Below, one piece after another: positions 12,951 to 26,868 of a DNA stretch of 64,000 nt. The stretch lies in contig NW_003144111.1 of assembly GCF_000003605.2 (NCBI RefSeq), positions 30,523 through 94,522 of the forward strand, read 5' to 3'. The translations under genes and the position numbers were made by a program. Each line of letters starts with the position of its first letter. The first letter of the stretch is position 1. The DNA is from Saccoglossus kowalevskii (lineage: Eukaryota > Hemichordata > Enteropneusta > Harrimaniidae). The notes under the pieces were generated by a model, which searched no databases, had not been told where the DNA came from, and saw nothing but the letters and a program-made list of their open reading frames with translations.

Positions 12951-13690
12951 TATTGTGGGATTACTGCTGCGATACACTCATATAAACCTAGTGTTATCAT
13001 CGTGTAGCTGATGCAATCCTGGTGGTATCGTGTGGTTACAGCTGCGATACACTCATACAAACCTAGTGTTATCATCGTGTTGCTGATGCAATCCTGGTGG
13101 TATCATGTGGTTACTGCTGCGATACACTCATACAAACCTAGTGTTATCATCGTGTTGCTGATGCAATCCTGGTGGTATCGTGTGGTTACTGCTGCGATAC
13201 ACTCATACAAACCTAGTGTTATCATCGTGTTGTTGATGCAATCCTGGTGGTATCGTGTGGTTACTGCTGCGATACACTCATACAAACCTAGTGTTAGCAT
13301 CGTGTTGCTGATGCAATCCTGGTGGTATCGTGTGGTTACTGCTGCGATACACTCATACAAACCTAGTGTTATCATCGTGTTGCTGATGCAATCCTGGTGG
13401 TATCGTGGGATTACTGCTGCGATACACTCATACAAACGTAGTGTTATCATCATATTGCTGATGCAATCCTGGTGGTATCGTGTGGTTACTGCTGCGATAC
13501 ACTCATACAAACCTAGTGTTATCATCGTGTAGCTGATGCAATCCTAGTGGTATCGTGTGGTTACTGCTGCAATACACTCATACAAACCTAGTGTTATCAT
13601 CGTGTTGCTGATGCAATCCTGGTGGTATCATGTGGTTACTGCTGCGATACACACATACAAACCTAGTGTTATCATCGTGTAGCTGATGCA
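12920..13690 (+). repeat. Duplicated block, copy 1 (partner 15246-16016)
   Basis: From TTAGCATCG with TATTGTGGGATT, through TATCATGTGG, GTTGTTGATGC, ATCATATTGC and ACACACATAC, it matches 15246-16016 at 2326 bp (31 units plus the +1 at 14645). Private change: CTCATATAAAC near 12980. Confidence 0.85.
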
Positions 13691-13844
13691 ATCCTAGTGG
13701 TATCGTGTGGTTACTGCTGCGATACACTCATACAAACCTAGTGTTATCATCGTGTTGCTGATGCAATCCTGGTGGTATCGTGTGGTTACTGCTGCGATAC
13801 ACTCATACAAACCTAGTGTTATCATCGTGTTGCTGATGCAATCC

Positions 13845-14366
13845 TAGTGGTATCGTGGGATTACTGCTGCGAGACACTCATACAAACCTAGTGTTATCAT
13901 CGTGTTGCTGATGCAATCCTAGTGGTATCGTGGGATTACTGCTGCGATACACTCATACAAACCTAGTGTCATCATCGTGTTGATGATGCAATCCTGGTGG
14001 TATCGTGTGGTTACTGCTGCGATACACTCATACAAACCTAGTGTTATCATCGTGTTGCTGATGCAATCCTGGTGGTATCGTGTGGTTACTGCTGTGATAC
14101 ACTCATACAAACCTAGTGTTAGCATCGTGTTGCTGATGCAATCCTGGTGGTATCGTGTGGTTACTGCTGTGATACACTCATACAAACCTAGTGTTATCAT
14201 CGTGTAGCTGATGCAATCCTAGTGGTATCGTGTGGTTACTGCTGCGATACACTCATACAAACCTAGTGTTATCATCGTGTTGCTGATGCAATACTGGTGG
14301 TATCGTGTGGTTACTGCTGCGATACACTCATACAAACCTAGTGTTATCATCGTGTTGCTGATGCAA
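13845..14366 (+). repeat. Duplicated block, copy 2 (partner 9936-10457)
   Basis: Same order of rare variants as 9936-10457. Private differences include GCGAGACAC near 13871 and G33A in the first unit. Confidence 0.85.
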
Positions 14367-15245
14367 TCCTGGTGGTATCATGTGGTTACTGCTGCGATAC
14401 ACTCATACAAACCTAGTGTTATCATCGTGTTGCTGATGCAATCCTGGTGGTATCGTGTGGTTACTGCTGGGATACACTCGTACAAACCTAGTGTTATCAT
14501 CGTGTTGCTGATGCAATCCTGGTGGTATTGTGGGATTACTGCTGCGATACACTCATACAAACCTAGTGTTATCATCGTGTAGCTGATGCAATCCTGGTGG
14601 TATCGTGTGGTTACTGCTGCGATACACTCATACAAACCTAGTGTTTATCATCGTGCTGCTGACGCAATCCTGGTGGTATCGTGTGGTTACTGCTGCGATA
14701 CACTCATACAAACCTAGTGTTAGCATCGTGTTGCTGATGCAATCCTGGTGGTATTGTGGGATTACTGCTGCGATACACTCATACAAACCTAGTGTTATCA
14801 TCGTGTAGCTGATGCAATCCTGGTGGTATCGTGTGGTTACTGCTGCGATACACTCATACAAACCTAGTGTTATCATCGTGTTGCTGATGCAATCCTGGTG
14901 GTATCATGTGGTTACTGCTGCGATACACTCATACAAACCTAGTGTTATCATCGTGTTGCTGATGCAATCCTGGTGGTATCGTGTGGTTACTGCTGGGATA
15001 CACTCGTACAAACCTAGTGTTATCATCGTGTTGCTGATGCAATCCTGGTGGTATTGTGGGATTACTGCTGCGATACACTCATACAAACCTAGTGTTATCA
15101 TCGTGTAGCTGATGCAATCCTGGTGGTATCGTGTGGTTACTGCTGCGATACACTCATACAAACCTAGTGTTATCATCGTGTTGCTGATGCAATCCTGGTG
15201 GTATCGTGTGGTTACTGCTGCGATACACTCATACAAACCTAGTGT

Positions 15246-16016
15246 TAGCATCGTGTTGCTGATGCAATCCTGGTGGTATTGTGGGATTACTGCTGCGATA
15301 CACTCATACAAACCTAGTGTTATCATCGTGTAGCTGATGCAATCCTGGTGGTATCGTGTGGTTACTGCTGCGATACACTCATACAAACCTAGTGTTATCA
15401 TCGTGTTGCTGATGCAATCCTGGTGGTATCATGTGGTTACTGCTGCGATACACTCATACAAACCTAGTGTTATCATCGCGTTGCTGATGCAATCCTGGTG
15501 GTATCGTGTGGTTACTGCTGCGATACACTCATACAAACCTAGTGTTATCATCGTGTTGTTGATGCAATCCTGGTGGTATCGTGTGGTTACTGCTGCGATA
15601 CACTCATACAAACCTAGTGTTAGCATCGTGTTGCTGATGCAATCCTGGTGGTATCGTGTGGTTACTGCTGCGATACACTCATACAAACCTAGTGTTATCA
15701 TCGTGTTGCTGATGCAATCCTGGTGGTATCGTGGGATTACTGCTGCGATACACTCATACAAACCTAGTGTTATCATCATATTGCTGATGCAATCCTGGTG
15801 GTATCGTGTGGTTACTGCTGCGATACACTCATACAAACCTAGTGTTATCATCGTGTAGCTGATGCAATCCTAGTGGTATCGTGTGGTTACTGCTGCAATA
15901 CACTCATACAAACCTAGTGTTATCATCGTGTTGCTGATGCAATCCTGGTGGTATCATGTGGTTACTGCTGCGATACACACATACAAACCTAGTGTTATCA
16001 TCGTGTAGCTGATGCA
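15246..16016 (+). repeat. Duplicated block, copy 2 (partner 12920-13690)
   Basis: Same variant order as 12920-13690. A further partial copy of its first units starts at 14721, exactly seven units upstream. Confidence 0.85.
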
Positions 16017-17339
16017 ATCCTAGTGGTATCGTGTGGTTACTGCTGCGATACACTCATACAAACCTAGTGTTATCATCGTGTTGCTGATGCAATCCTGGTG
16101 GTATCGTGTGGTTACTGCTGTGATACACTCATACAAACCTAGTGTTATCATCATGTTGCTGATGCAATCCTGGTGGTATCGTGTGGTTACTGCTGCGATA
16201 CACTCATACAAACCTAGTGTTATCATCGTGTTGCTGATGCAATCCTAGTGGTATCGTGGGATTACTGCTGCGATACACTCATACAAACCTAGTGTTATCA
16301 TCGTGTTGCTGATGCAATCCTGGTGGTATCGTGGGATTACTGCTGCGATACACTCATACAAACCTAGTGTTATCATCGTGTTGCTGATGCAATCCTAGTG
16401 ATATTGTGGGATTACTGCTGCGATACACTCATACAAACCTAGTGTTATCATCGTGTTGCTGATGCAATCCTGGTGGTATCGTGAGATTACTGCTGCGATA
16501 CACTCATACAAACCTAGTGTTATCATCGTGTTGCTGATGCAATCCTGGTGGTATCGTGGGATTACTGCTGCGATACACTCACACAAACCTAGTGTTATCA
16601 TCGTGTTGCTGATGCAATCCTAGTGGTATCGTGGGATTACTGCTGCGATACACTCATACAAACCTAGTGTTATCATCGTGTTGCTGATGCAATTCTAGTG
16701 GTATCGTGGGATTACTGCTGCGATACACTCATACAAACCTAGTGTTATCATCGTGTTGCTGATGCAATCCTGGTGGTATCGTGTGGTTACTGCTGCGATA
16801 CACTCATACAAACCAAGTGTTATCATCGTGTTGCTGATGCAATCCTGGTGGTATCGTGTGGTTACTGCTGCGATACACTCATACAAACCTAGTGTTATCA
16901 TCGTGTTGCTGATGCAATCCTGGTGGTATCGTGTGGTTACTGCTGCGATACACTCATACAAACCAAGTGTTATCATCGTGTTGCTGATGCAATCCTGGTG
17001 GTATCGTGTGGTTACTGCTGCGATACACTCATACAAACCTAGTGTTATCATCGTGTTGCTGATGCAATCCTGGTGGTATCGTGTGGTTACTGCTGCGATA
17101 CACTCATACAAACCTAGTGTTATCATCGTGTAGCTGATGCAATCCTAGTGGTATCGTGTGGTTACTGCTGCGATACACTCATACAAACCTAGTGTTATCA
17201 TCGTGTTGCTGATGCAATCCTAGTGGTATCGTGTGGTTACTGCTACGATACACTCATACAAACCTAGTGTTATCATCGTGTTGCTGATGCAATCCTGGTG
17301 GTATCGTGTGGTTACTGCTGCGATACACTCATACAAACC

Positions 17340-17789
17340 TAGTGTTATCATTGTGTAGCTGATGCAATCCTAGTGGTATCGTGTGGTTACTGCTGCGATA
17401 CACTCGTACAAACCTAGTGTTATCATCGTGTTGCTGATGCAATCCTGGTGGTATCGTGTGGTTACTGCTGCGATACACTCATACAAACCTAGTGTTATCA
17501 TCGTGTTGCTGATGTAATCCTAGTGGTATCGTGTGGTTACTGCTGCGATACACTCATACAAACCTAGTGTTATCATCGTGTTGCTGATGCAATCCTAGTG
17601 GTATCGTGTGGTTACTGCTGCGATACACTCATACAAACCTAGTGTTATCATCGTGTTGCTGATGCAATCCTAGTGGTATCGTGTGGTTACTGCTGCGATA
17701 CACTCATACAAACCTAGTGTTATCATCGTGTTGCTGATGCAATCCTGGTGGTATCGTGTGGTTACTGCTGCGATACACTCATACAAACC
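17340..17789 (+). repeat. Six-unit cassette copy
   Basis: Same six-unit order as at 6454. Followed at 17790 by a unit with ATCATGTAGC and GTGGGATT, the same successor type as after 62505-62954. Confidence 0.82.
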
Positions 17790-19290
17790 TAGTGTTATCA
17801 TCATGTAGCTGATGCAATCCTAGTGGTATCGTGGGATTACTGCTGCGATACACTCATACAAACCTAGTGTTATCATCGTGTTGCTGATGCAATCCTGGTG
17901 GTATCGTGGGATTACTGCTGCGATACACTCATACAAACCTAGTGTTATCATCGTATTGCTGATGCAATCCTAGTGGTATCGTGGGATTACTGCTGCGATA
18001 CACTCATACAAACCTAGTGTTATCATCGTGTAGCTGATGCAATCCTGGTGGTATCGTGTGGTTACTGCTGCGATACACTCATACAAACCTAGTGTTATCA
18101 TCGTTTAGCTGATGCAATCCTAGTGGTATCGTGTGGTTACTGCTGCGATACACTCATACAAACCTAGTGTTATCATCGTGTAGCTTGATGCAATCCTGGT
18201 GGTATCATGTGGTTACTGCTGCGATACACTCATACAAACCTAGTGTTATCATCGTGTAGCTGATGCAATCCTAGTGGTATCGTGTGGTTACTGCTGCGAT
18301 ACACTCATACAAACCTAGTGTTATCATCGTGTTGCTGATGCAATCCTTGTGGTATCGTGGGATTACAACTGCGATACACTCATACAAACCTACTGTTATC
18401 ATCGTGTTGCTGATGCAATCCTAGTGATATCGTGGGATTACTGCTGCGATACACTCATACAAACCTAGTGTTATCATCGTGTTGCTGATGCAATCCTGGT
18501 GGTATCCTGGGATTACTGCTGCGATACACTCATACAAACCTAGTGTTATCATCGTGTTGCTGATGCAATCCTGGTGGTATCGTGGGATTACTGCTGCGAT
18601 ACACTCATACAAACCTAGTGTTATCATCGTGTAGCTGATGCAATCCTGGTGGTATCGTGTGGTTACTGCTGCGATACACTCATACAAACCTAGTGTTATC
18701 ATCGTGTAGCTGATGCAATCCTAGTGGTATCGTGTGGTTACTGCTGCGATACACTCATACAAACCTAGTGTTATCATCGTGTAGCTGATGCAATCCTGGT
18801 GGTATCATGTGGTTACTGCTGCGATACACTCATACAAACCTAGTGTTATCATCGTGTAGCTGATGCAATCCTAGTGGTATCGTGTGGTTACTGCTGCGAT
18901 ACACTCATACAAACCTAGTGTTATCATCGTGTTGCTGATGCAATCCTGGTGGTATCGTTTGGTTACTGCTGCGATACACTCATACAAACCTAGTGTTATC
19001 ATCATATTGCTGATGCAATCCTAGTGGTATCGTGTGGTTACTGCTGCGATACACTCATACAAACCTAGTGTTATCATCGTGTAGCTGATGCAATCCTAGT
19101 GATATCGTGTGGTTACTGCTGCAATACACTCATACAAACCTAGTGTTATCATCGTGTTGCTGATGCAATCCTGGTGGTATCGTGTGGTTACTGCTGCGAT
19201 ACACTCATACAAACCTAGTGTTATCATCGTGTAGCTGATGCAATCTTGGTGGTATCGTGTGGTTACTGCTGCGATACACTCATACAAACC

Positions 19291-19740
19291 TAGTGTTATC
19301 ATTGTGTAGCTGATGCAATCCTAGTGGTATCGTGTGGTTACTGCTGCGATACACTCGTACAAACCTAGTGTTATCATCGTGTTGCTGATGGAATCCTGGT
19401 GGTATCGTGTGGTTACTGCTGCGATACACTCATACAAACCTAGTGTTATCATCGTGTTGCTGATGTAATCCTAGTGGTATCGTGTGGTTACTGCTGCGAT
19501 ACACTCATACAAACCTAGTGTTATCATCGTGTTGCTGATGCAATCCTAGTGGTATCGTGTGGTTACTGCTGCGATACACTCATACAAACCTAGTGTTATC
19601 ATCGTGTTGCTGATGCAATCCTAGTGGTATCGTGTGGTTACTGCTGTGATACACTCATACAAACCTAGTGTTATCATCGTGTTGCTGATGCAATCCTGGT
19701 GGTATCGTGTGGTTACTGCTGCGATACACTCATACAAACC
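19291..19740 (+). repeat. Six-unit cassette copy with GATGGAATCC
   Basis: Same order as 6454, with GATGGAATCC in the second unit and TGTGATA in the fifth. These two extra variants are shared with the copies at 26869 and 48405, which marks a sub-lineage. Confidence 0.82.
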
Positions 19741-20158
19741 TAGTGTTATCATCGTGTAGCTGATGCAATCCTAGTGGTATCGTGTGGTTACTGCTGCGAT
19801 ACACTCATACAAACCTAGTGTTATCATCGTGTAGCTGATGCAATCCTAGTGGTATCGTGTGGTTACTGCTGCAATACACTCATACAAACCTAGTGTTATC
19901 ATCGTGTTGCTGATGCAATGCTGGTGGTATCGTGTGGTTACTGCTGCGATACACTCATACAAACCTAGTGTTATCATCGTGTAGCTGATGCAATCCTAGT
20001 GGTATCGTGTGGTTACTGCTGCGATACACTCATACAAACCTAGTGTTATCATCGTGTTGCTGATGCAATCCTGGTGGTATCGTGTGGTTACTGCTGCGAT
20101 ACACTCATACAAACCTAGTGTTATCATCGTGTTGCTGATGCAATCCTAGTGGTATCGT

Positions 20159-23100
20159 GTGGTTACTGCTGCGATACACTCATACAAACCTAGTGTTATC
20201 ATCGTGTTGCTGATGCAATCCTGGTGGTATCGTGTGGTTACTGCTGCGATACACTCATACAAACCTAGTGTTATCATCGTGTTGCTGATGCAATCCTGGT
20301 GGTATCGTGTGGTTACTGCTGCGATACACTCATACAAACCTAGTGTTATCATCGTGTTGCTGATGCAATCCTAGTGGTATCGTGTGCTTACTGCTGCGAT
20401 ACACTCATACAAACCTAGTGTTATCATCGTGTTGCTGATGCAATCCTGGTGGTATCGTGTGGTTACTGCTGCGATACACTCATACAAACCTAGTGTTTAT
20501 CATCGTGTTGCTGATGCAATCCTGGTGGTATCGTGTGGTTACTGCTGCGATACACTCATACAAATCTAGTGTTATCATCGTGTTGCTGATGCAATCCTGG
20601 TGGTATCGTGTGGTTACTGCTGCGATACACTCATACAAACCAAGTGTTATCATCGTGTTGCTGATGCAATCCTGGTGGTATCGTGTGGTTACTGCTGCGA
20701 TACACTCATACAAACCTAGTGTTATTATCGTGTTGCTGATGCAATCCTGGTGGTATCGTGTGGTTACTGCTGCGATACACTCATACAAACCTAGTGTTAT
20801 CATCGTGTTGCTGATGCAATCCTGGTGGTATCGTGTGGTTACTGCTGCGATACACTCATACAAACCTAGTGTTATCATCGTATTGCTGATGCAATCCTGG
20901 TGGTATCGTGTGGTTACTGCTGCGATACACTCATACAAACCTAGTGTTATTATCGTGTTGCTGATGCAATCCTGGTGGTATCGTGTGGTTACTGCTGCGA
21001 TACACTCATACAAACCTAGTGTTATCATCGTGTTGCTGATGCAATCCTGGTGGTATTGTGTGGTTACTGCTGCGATACACTCATACAAACCTAGTGTTAT
21101 CATCGTATTGCTGATGCAGTCCTGGTGGTATCGTGGGATTACTGCTGCGATACACTCATACAAACCTAGTGTTATCATCGTGTTGCTGATGCAATCCTGG
21201 TGGTATCGTGGGATTACTGCTGCGATACACTCATACAAACCTAGTGTTATCATCGTGTTGCTGATGCAATCCTGGTGGTATCGTGTGGTTACTGCTGCGA
21301 TACACTCATACAAACCTAGTGTTATCATCGTGTTGCTGATGCAATCCTGGTGGTATCGTGTGGTTACTGCTGCGATACACTCATACAAACCTAGTGTTAT
21401 CATCGTGTTGCTGATGCAATCCTAGTGGTATCCCGTGATTACTGCTGCGATACACTCATACAAACCTAGTGTTATCATCGTGTTGCTGATGCATTTCTGG
21501 TGGTATCGTGTGGTTACTGCTGCGATACACTCATACAAACCTAGTATTATCATCGTGTTGCTGATGCAATCCTGGTGGTATCGTGTGGTTACTGCTGCGA
21601 TACACTCATACAAACCTAGTGTTATCATCGTGTTGCTGATGCAATCCTGGTGGTATCGTGTGGTTACTGATGCGATACACTCATACAAACCTAGTGTTAT
21701 CATCGTGTTGCTGATGCATTTCTGGTGGTATCGTGTGGTTACTGCTGCGATACACTCATACAAACCTAGTATTATCATCGTGTTGCTGATGCAATCCTGG
21801 TGGTATCGTGTGGTTACTGCTGCGATACACTCATACAAACCTAGTGTTATCATCGTGTTGCTGATGCAATCCTCGTGGTATTGTGTGGTTACTGATGCGA
21901 TACACTCATACAAACCTAGTGTTATCATCGTATTGCTGATGCAATCCTGGTGGTATCGTGTGGTTACTGCTGCGATACACTCATACAAACCTAGTGTTAT
22001 TATCGTGTTGCTGATGCAATCCTGGAGGTATCGTGTGGTTACTGCTGCGATACACTCATACAAACCTAGTGTTATCATCTTGTTGCTGATGCAATCCTGG
22101 TGGTATTGTGTGGTTACTGCTGCGATACACTCATACAAACCTAGTGTTATCATCGTATTGCTGATGCAGTCCTGGTGGTATCGTGGGATTACTGCTGCGA
22201 TACACTCATACAAACCTAGTGTTATCATCGTGTTGCTGATGCAATCCTGGTGGTATCGTGGGATTACTGCTGCGATACACTCATACAAACCTAGTGTTAT
22301 CATCGTGTTGCTGATGCAATCCTAGTGGTATCGTGTGGTTACTGCTGCGATACACTCATACAAACCTAGTGTTATCATCGTGTTGCTGATGCAATCCTGG
22401 TGGTATCGTGTGGTTACTGCTGCGATACACTCATACAAACCTAGTGTTATCATCGTGTTGCTGATGCAATCCTGGTGGTATCGCGTGGTTACTGCTGCGA
22501 TACACTCATACAAACCTAGTGTTATCATCGTATTGCTGATGCAATCCTGGTGGTATCGTGGGATTACTGCTGCGATACACTCATACAAACCTAGTGTTAT
22601 CATCGTGTTGCTGATGCAATCCTGGTGGTATCGTGGGATTACTGCTGCGATACACTCATACAAACCTAGTGTTATCATCGTATTGCTGATGCAATCCTGG
22701 TGGTATCGTGTGGTTACTGCTGGGATACACTCATACAAACCTAGTGTTATCATCGTGTAGCTGATGCAATCCTAGTGGTATCGTGTGGTTACTGCTGCAA
22801 TACACTCATACAAACCTAGTGTTATCATCGTGTTGCTGATGCAATCCTGGTGGTATCGTGGGATTACTGCTGCGATACACTCATACAAACCTAGTGTTAT
22901 CATCGTGTAGCTGATGCAATCCTGGTGGTATCGTGTGGTTACTGCTGCGATACACTCATACAAACCTAGTGTTATCATCGTGTTGCTGATGCAATCCTGG
23001 TGGTATCGTGTGGTTACTGCTGCGATACACTCATACAAACCTAGTGTTATCATCGTGTTGCTGATGCAATCCTGGTGGTATCGTGTGGTTACTGCTGCGA

Positions 23101-23491
23101 TACACTCATACAAACCTAGTGTTATCATCGTGTTGCTGATGCAATCCTGGTGGTATCGTGTGGTTACTGCTGCGATACACTCATACAAACCTAGTGTTAT
23201 CATCGTATTGCTGATGCAATCCTGGTGGTATCGTGGGATTACTGCTGCGATACACTCATACAAACCTAGTGTTATCATCGTATTGCTGATGCAATCCTGG
23301 TGGTATCGTGGGATTACTGCTGCGATACACTCATACAAACCTAGTGTTATCATCGTGTTGCTGATGCAATCCTGGTGGTATTGTGGGATTACTGCTGCGA
23401 TACACTCATACAAACCTAGTGTTATCATCGTATTGCTGATGCAATCCTGGTGGTATCGTGTGGTTACTGCTGCGATACACTCATACAAACC
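20159..23491 (+). repeat. Open-type block with ATTTCTGG and GTATT sub-variants
   Basis: Nearly continuous open-type units, broken by stop-bearing units near 20375, 21425, 22326 and 22761-22913 and a +1 at 20497. Contains a three-unit direct duplication at 21491-21940 marked by GCATTTCTGG and CCTAGTATT, and units with a CCTCGTGG change at 21871. It ends at the boundary unit at 23492. No gene is seen. Confidence 0.82.
21491..21940 (+). repeat. Three-unit (225 bp) direct tandem duplication
   Basis: GCATTTCTGG starts at 21491 and 21716; each is followed by CCTAGTATT and ends with a unit containing ACTGATGCG. The third unit of the second copy also carries CCTCGTGG and TATTGTG. Confidence 0.78.
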
Positions 23492-23866
23492 TAGTGTTAT
23501 CATCGTGTAGCTGATGCAATCCTAGTGGTATTGTGTGGTTACTGCTGCAATACACTCATACAAACCTAGTGTTATCATCGTGTTGCTGATGCAATCCTAG
23601 TGGTATCGTGTGGTTACTGCTGCGATACACTCATACAAACCTAGTGTTATCATCGTGTTGCTGATGCAATCCTAGTGGTATCGTGTGGTTACTGCTGCGA
23701 TACACTCATACAAACCTAGTGTTATCATCGTGTTGCTGATGCAATCCTGGTGGTATCGTGTGGTTACTGCTGCGATACACTCATACAAACCTAGTGTTAT
23801 CATTGTGTAGCTGATGCAATCCTAGTGGTATCGTGTGGTTACTGCTGCGATACACTCGTACAAACC
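23492..23866 (+). repeat. Boundary module (subtype P)
   Basis: Same order as at 4582: boundary unit (with TATTGTG added), two G33A units, one consensus-type unit, marker unit with ATTGTGTAG and CGTAC at 23792, exactly 300 bp downstream. Confidence 0.78.
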
Positions 23867-24242
23867 TAGTGTTATCATCGTGTTGCTGATGCAATCCTGG
23901 TGGTATCGTGTGGTTACTGCTGCGATACACTCATACAAACCTAGTGTTATCATCGTGTTGCTGATGCAATCCTGGTGGTATCGTGTGGTTACTGCTGCGA
24001 TACACTCATACAAACCTAGTGTTATCATCGTGTTGCTGATGCAATCATGGTGGTATCGTGTGGTTACTGCTGCGATACACTCATACAAACCTAGTGTTAT
24101 CATCGTGTTGCTGATGCAATCCTAGGTGGTATCGTGTGGTTACTGCTGCGATACACTCATACAAACCTAGTGTTATCATCGTGTTGCTGATGCAATCCTG
24201 GTGGTATCGTGTGGTTACTGCTGCGATACACTCATACAAACC

Positions 24243-25288
24243 TAGTGTTATCATCATGTAGCTGATGCAATCCTAGTGGTATCGTGGGATTACTGCTGCG
24301 ATACACTCATACAAACCTAGTGTTATCATCGTGTTGCTGATGCAATCCTGGTGGTATCGTGGGATTACTGCTGCGATACACTCATACAAACCTAGTGTTA
24401 TCATCGTATTGCTGATGCAATCTTAGTGGTATCGTGGGATCACTGCTGCGATACACTCATACAAACCTAGTGTTATCATCGTGTAGCTGATGCAATCCTG
24501 GTGGTATCGTGTGGTTACTGCTGCGATACACTCATACAAACCTAGTGTTATCATCGTTTAGCTGATGCAATCCTAGTGGTATCGTGTGGTTACTGCTGCG
24601 ATACACTCATACAAACCTAGTGTTATCATCGTGTAGCTGATGCAATCCTGGTGGTATCATGTGGTTACTGCTGCGATCCACTCATACAAACCTAGTGTTA
24701 TCATCGTGTAGCTGATGCAATCCTAGTGGTATCGTGTGGTTACTGCTGCGATACACTCATACAAACCAAGTGTTATCATCGTGTTGCTGATGCAATCCTG
24801 GTGGTATCGTGTGGTTACTGCTGCGATACACTCATACAAACCTAGTGTTATCATCGTGTTGCTGATGCAATCCTGGTGGTATCGTGTGGTTACTGCTGCG
24901 ATACACTCATACAAACCAAGTGTTATCATCGTGTTGCTGATGCAATCCTGGTGGTATCGTGTGGTTACTGCTGCGATACACTCATACAAACCTAGTGTTA
25001 TCATCGTGTTGCTGATGCAATCCTGGTGGTATCGTGTGGTTACTGCTGCGATACACTCATACAAACCTAGTGTTATCATCGTGTAGCTGATGCAATCCTA
25101 GTGGTATCGTGTGGTTACTGCTGCGATACACTCATACAAACCTAGTGTTATCATCGTGTTGCTGATGCAATCCTAGTGGTATCGTGTGGTTACTGCTACG
25201 ATACACTCATACAAACCTAGTGTTATCATCGTGTTGCTGATGCAATCCTGGTGGTATCGTGTGGTTACTGCTGCGATACACTCATACA
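24243..25288 (+). repeat. Duplicated block, copy 1 (partner 62955-64000)
   Basis: Three GTGGGAT units (the third GTGGGATC), then GTTTAGC, GCGATCCAC, alternating T1A units and GCTACGATA, as in 62955-64000 at 38712 bp (516 units plus 12). The first part is also found at 17790. Confidence 0.82.
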
Positions 25289-25292
25289 AACC

Positions 25293-25742
25293 TAGTGTTA
25301 TCATTGTGTAGCTGATGCAATCCTAGTGGTATCGTGTGGTTACTGCTGCGATACACTCGTACAAACCTAGTGTTATCATCGTGTTGCTGATGCAATCCTG
25401 GTGGTATCGTGTGGTTACTGCTGCGATACACTCATACAAACCTAGTGTTATCATCGTGTTGCTGATGTAATCCTAGTGGTATCATGTGGTTACTGCTGCG
25501 ATACACTCATACAAACCTAGTGTTATCATCGTGTTGCTGATGCAATCCTAGTGGTATCGTGTGGTTACTGCTGCGATACACTCATACAAACATAGTTTTA
25601 TCATCGTGTTGCTGATGCAATCCTAGTGGTATCATGTGGTTACTGCTGCGATACACTCATACAAACCTAGTGTTATCATTGTGTTGCTGATGCAATCCTG
25701 GTGCTATCGTGTGGTTACTGCTGCGATACACTCATACAAACC
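25293..25742 (+). repeat. Six-unit cassette copy
   Basis: Same order, with TATCATGTGG in the third and fifth units, CATAGTTTTATC after the fourth, and ATTGTGTTGC and GGTGCTAT in the sixth. Confidence 0.78.
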
Positions 25743-26868
25743 TAGTGTTATCATCGTGTAGCTGATGCAATCCTAGTGGTATCGTGTGGTTACTGCTGCG
25801 ATACACTCATACAAACCTAGTGTTATCATCGTGTTGCTGATGCAATCCTGGTGGTATCGTGTGGTTACTGCTGCGATACACTCATACAAACCTAGTGTTA
25901 TCATCGTGTAGCTGATGCAATCCTAGTGGTATCGTGTGGTTACTGCTGCGATACACTCATACAAACCTAGTGTTATCATCGTGTTGCTGATGCAATCCTA
26001 GTGGTATCGTGTGGTTACTGCTGCGATACACTCATACAAACCTAGTGCTTTCATCGTGTTGCTGATGCAATCCTAGTGGTATTGTGTGGTTACTGCTGCG
26101 ATACACTCATACAAACCTAGTGTTATCATCGTGTAGCTGATGCAATCCTAGTGGTATCGTGTGGTTACTGCTGCAATACACTCATACAAACCTAGTGTTA
26201 TCATCGTGTTGCTGATGCAATGCTGGTGGTATCGTGTGGTTACTGCTGCGATACACTCATACAAACCTAGTGTTATCATCGTGTAGCTGATGCAATCCTA
26301 GTGGTATCGTGTGGTTACTGCTGCGATACACTCATACAAACCTAGTGTTATCATCGTGTTGCTGATGCAATCCTGGTGGTATCGTGTGGTTACTGCTGCG
26401 ATACACTCATACAAACCTAGTGTTATCATCGTGTTGCTGATGCAATCCTAGTGGTATCGTGTGGTTACTGCTGCGATACACTCATACAAACCTAGTGTTA
26501 TCATCGTGTTGCTGATGCAATCCTAGTGATATTGTGGGAATACTGCTGCGATACACTCATACAAACCTAGTGTTTATCATCGTGTTGCTGATGCAATCCT
26601 GGTGGTATCGTGGGATTACTGCTGCAATACACTCATACAAACCTAGTGTTATCATCGTGTTGCTGATGCAATCCTGGTGGTATCGTGGGATTACTGCTGC
26701 GATACACTCACACAAACCTAGTGTTATCATCGTGTTGCTGATGCAATCCTAGTGGTATCGTGGGATTACTGCTGCGATACACTCATACAAACCTAGTGTT
26801 ATCATCATGTTGCTGATGCAATCCTAGTGGTATCGTGTGGTTACTGCTGCGATACACTCATACAAACC

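Larger units (their letters stand above)
7205..16752 (+). repeat. Long open-type mosaic block
   Basis: Largely open-type units, including the perfect run at 9198-9935, the 84-bp unit at 10758 and several internal duplications (9936-10457 with 13845-14366; 12920-13690 with 15246-16016; 12351-12650 with 12651-12950). Stop-bearing units form short spacers near 8424-8447, 8814-8942, 10299-10472, 11583-11831, 12048-12401, 13533-13976 and 16249-16752. Units with TTAGCATCG followed by TATTGTGGGATT mark repeated sub-blocks at 12920, 14721 and 15246. No gene is seen. Confidence 0.85.
16753..20158 (+). repeat. Dimer-patterned run followed by stop-dense block
   Basis: The run 16753-17133 alternates CCAAGTG and CCTAGTG units (T1A near 16814 and 16964). 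From 17134 almost every unit carries T18A, G33A or both, so no plus-strand frame of more than about two units survives. Two six-unit cassettes (17340 and 19291) lie here, with GTTTAGC at 18090 and a +1 at 18185. No gene is seen. Confidence 0.85.

Noticed and set aside
20457-20500. Frameshifted start of an ORF (MWLLLRYTHT-type N-terminus) as a real start codon
   Set aside because: It results from the +1 in GTGTTTATC at 20497. Similar starts at 14605, 26534 and 36291 arise from other +1 changes and have no upstream signals.
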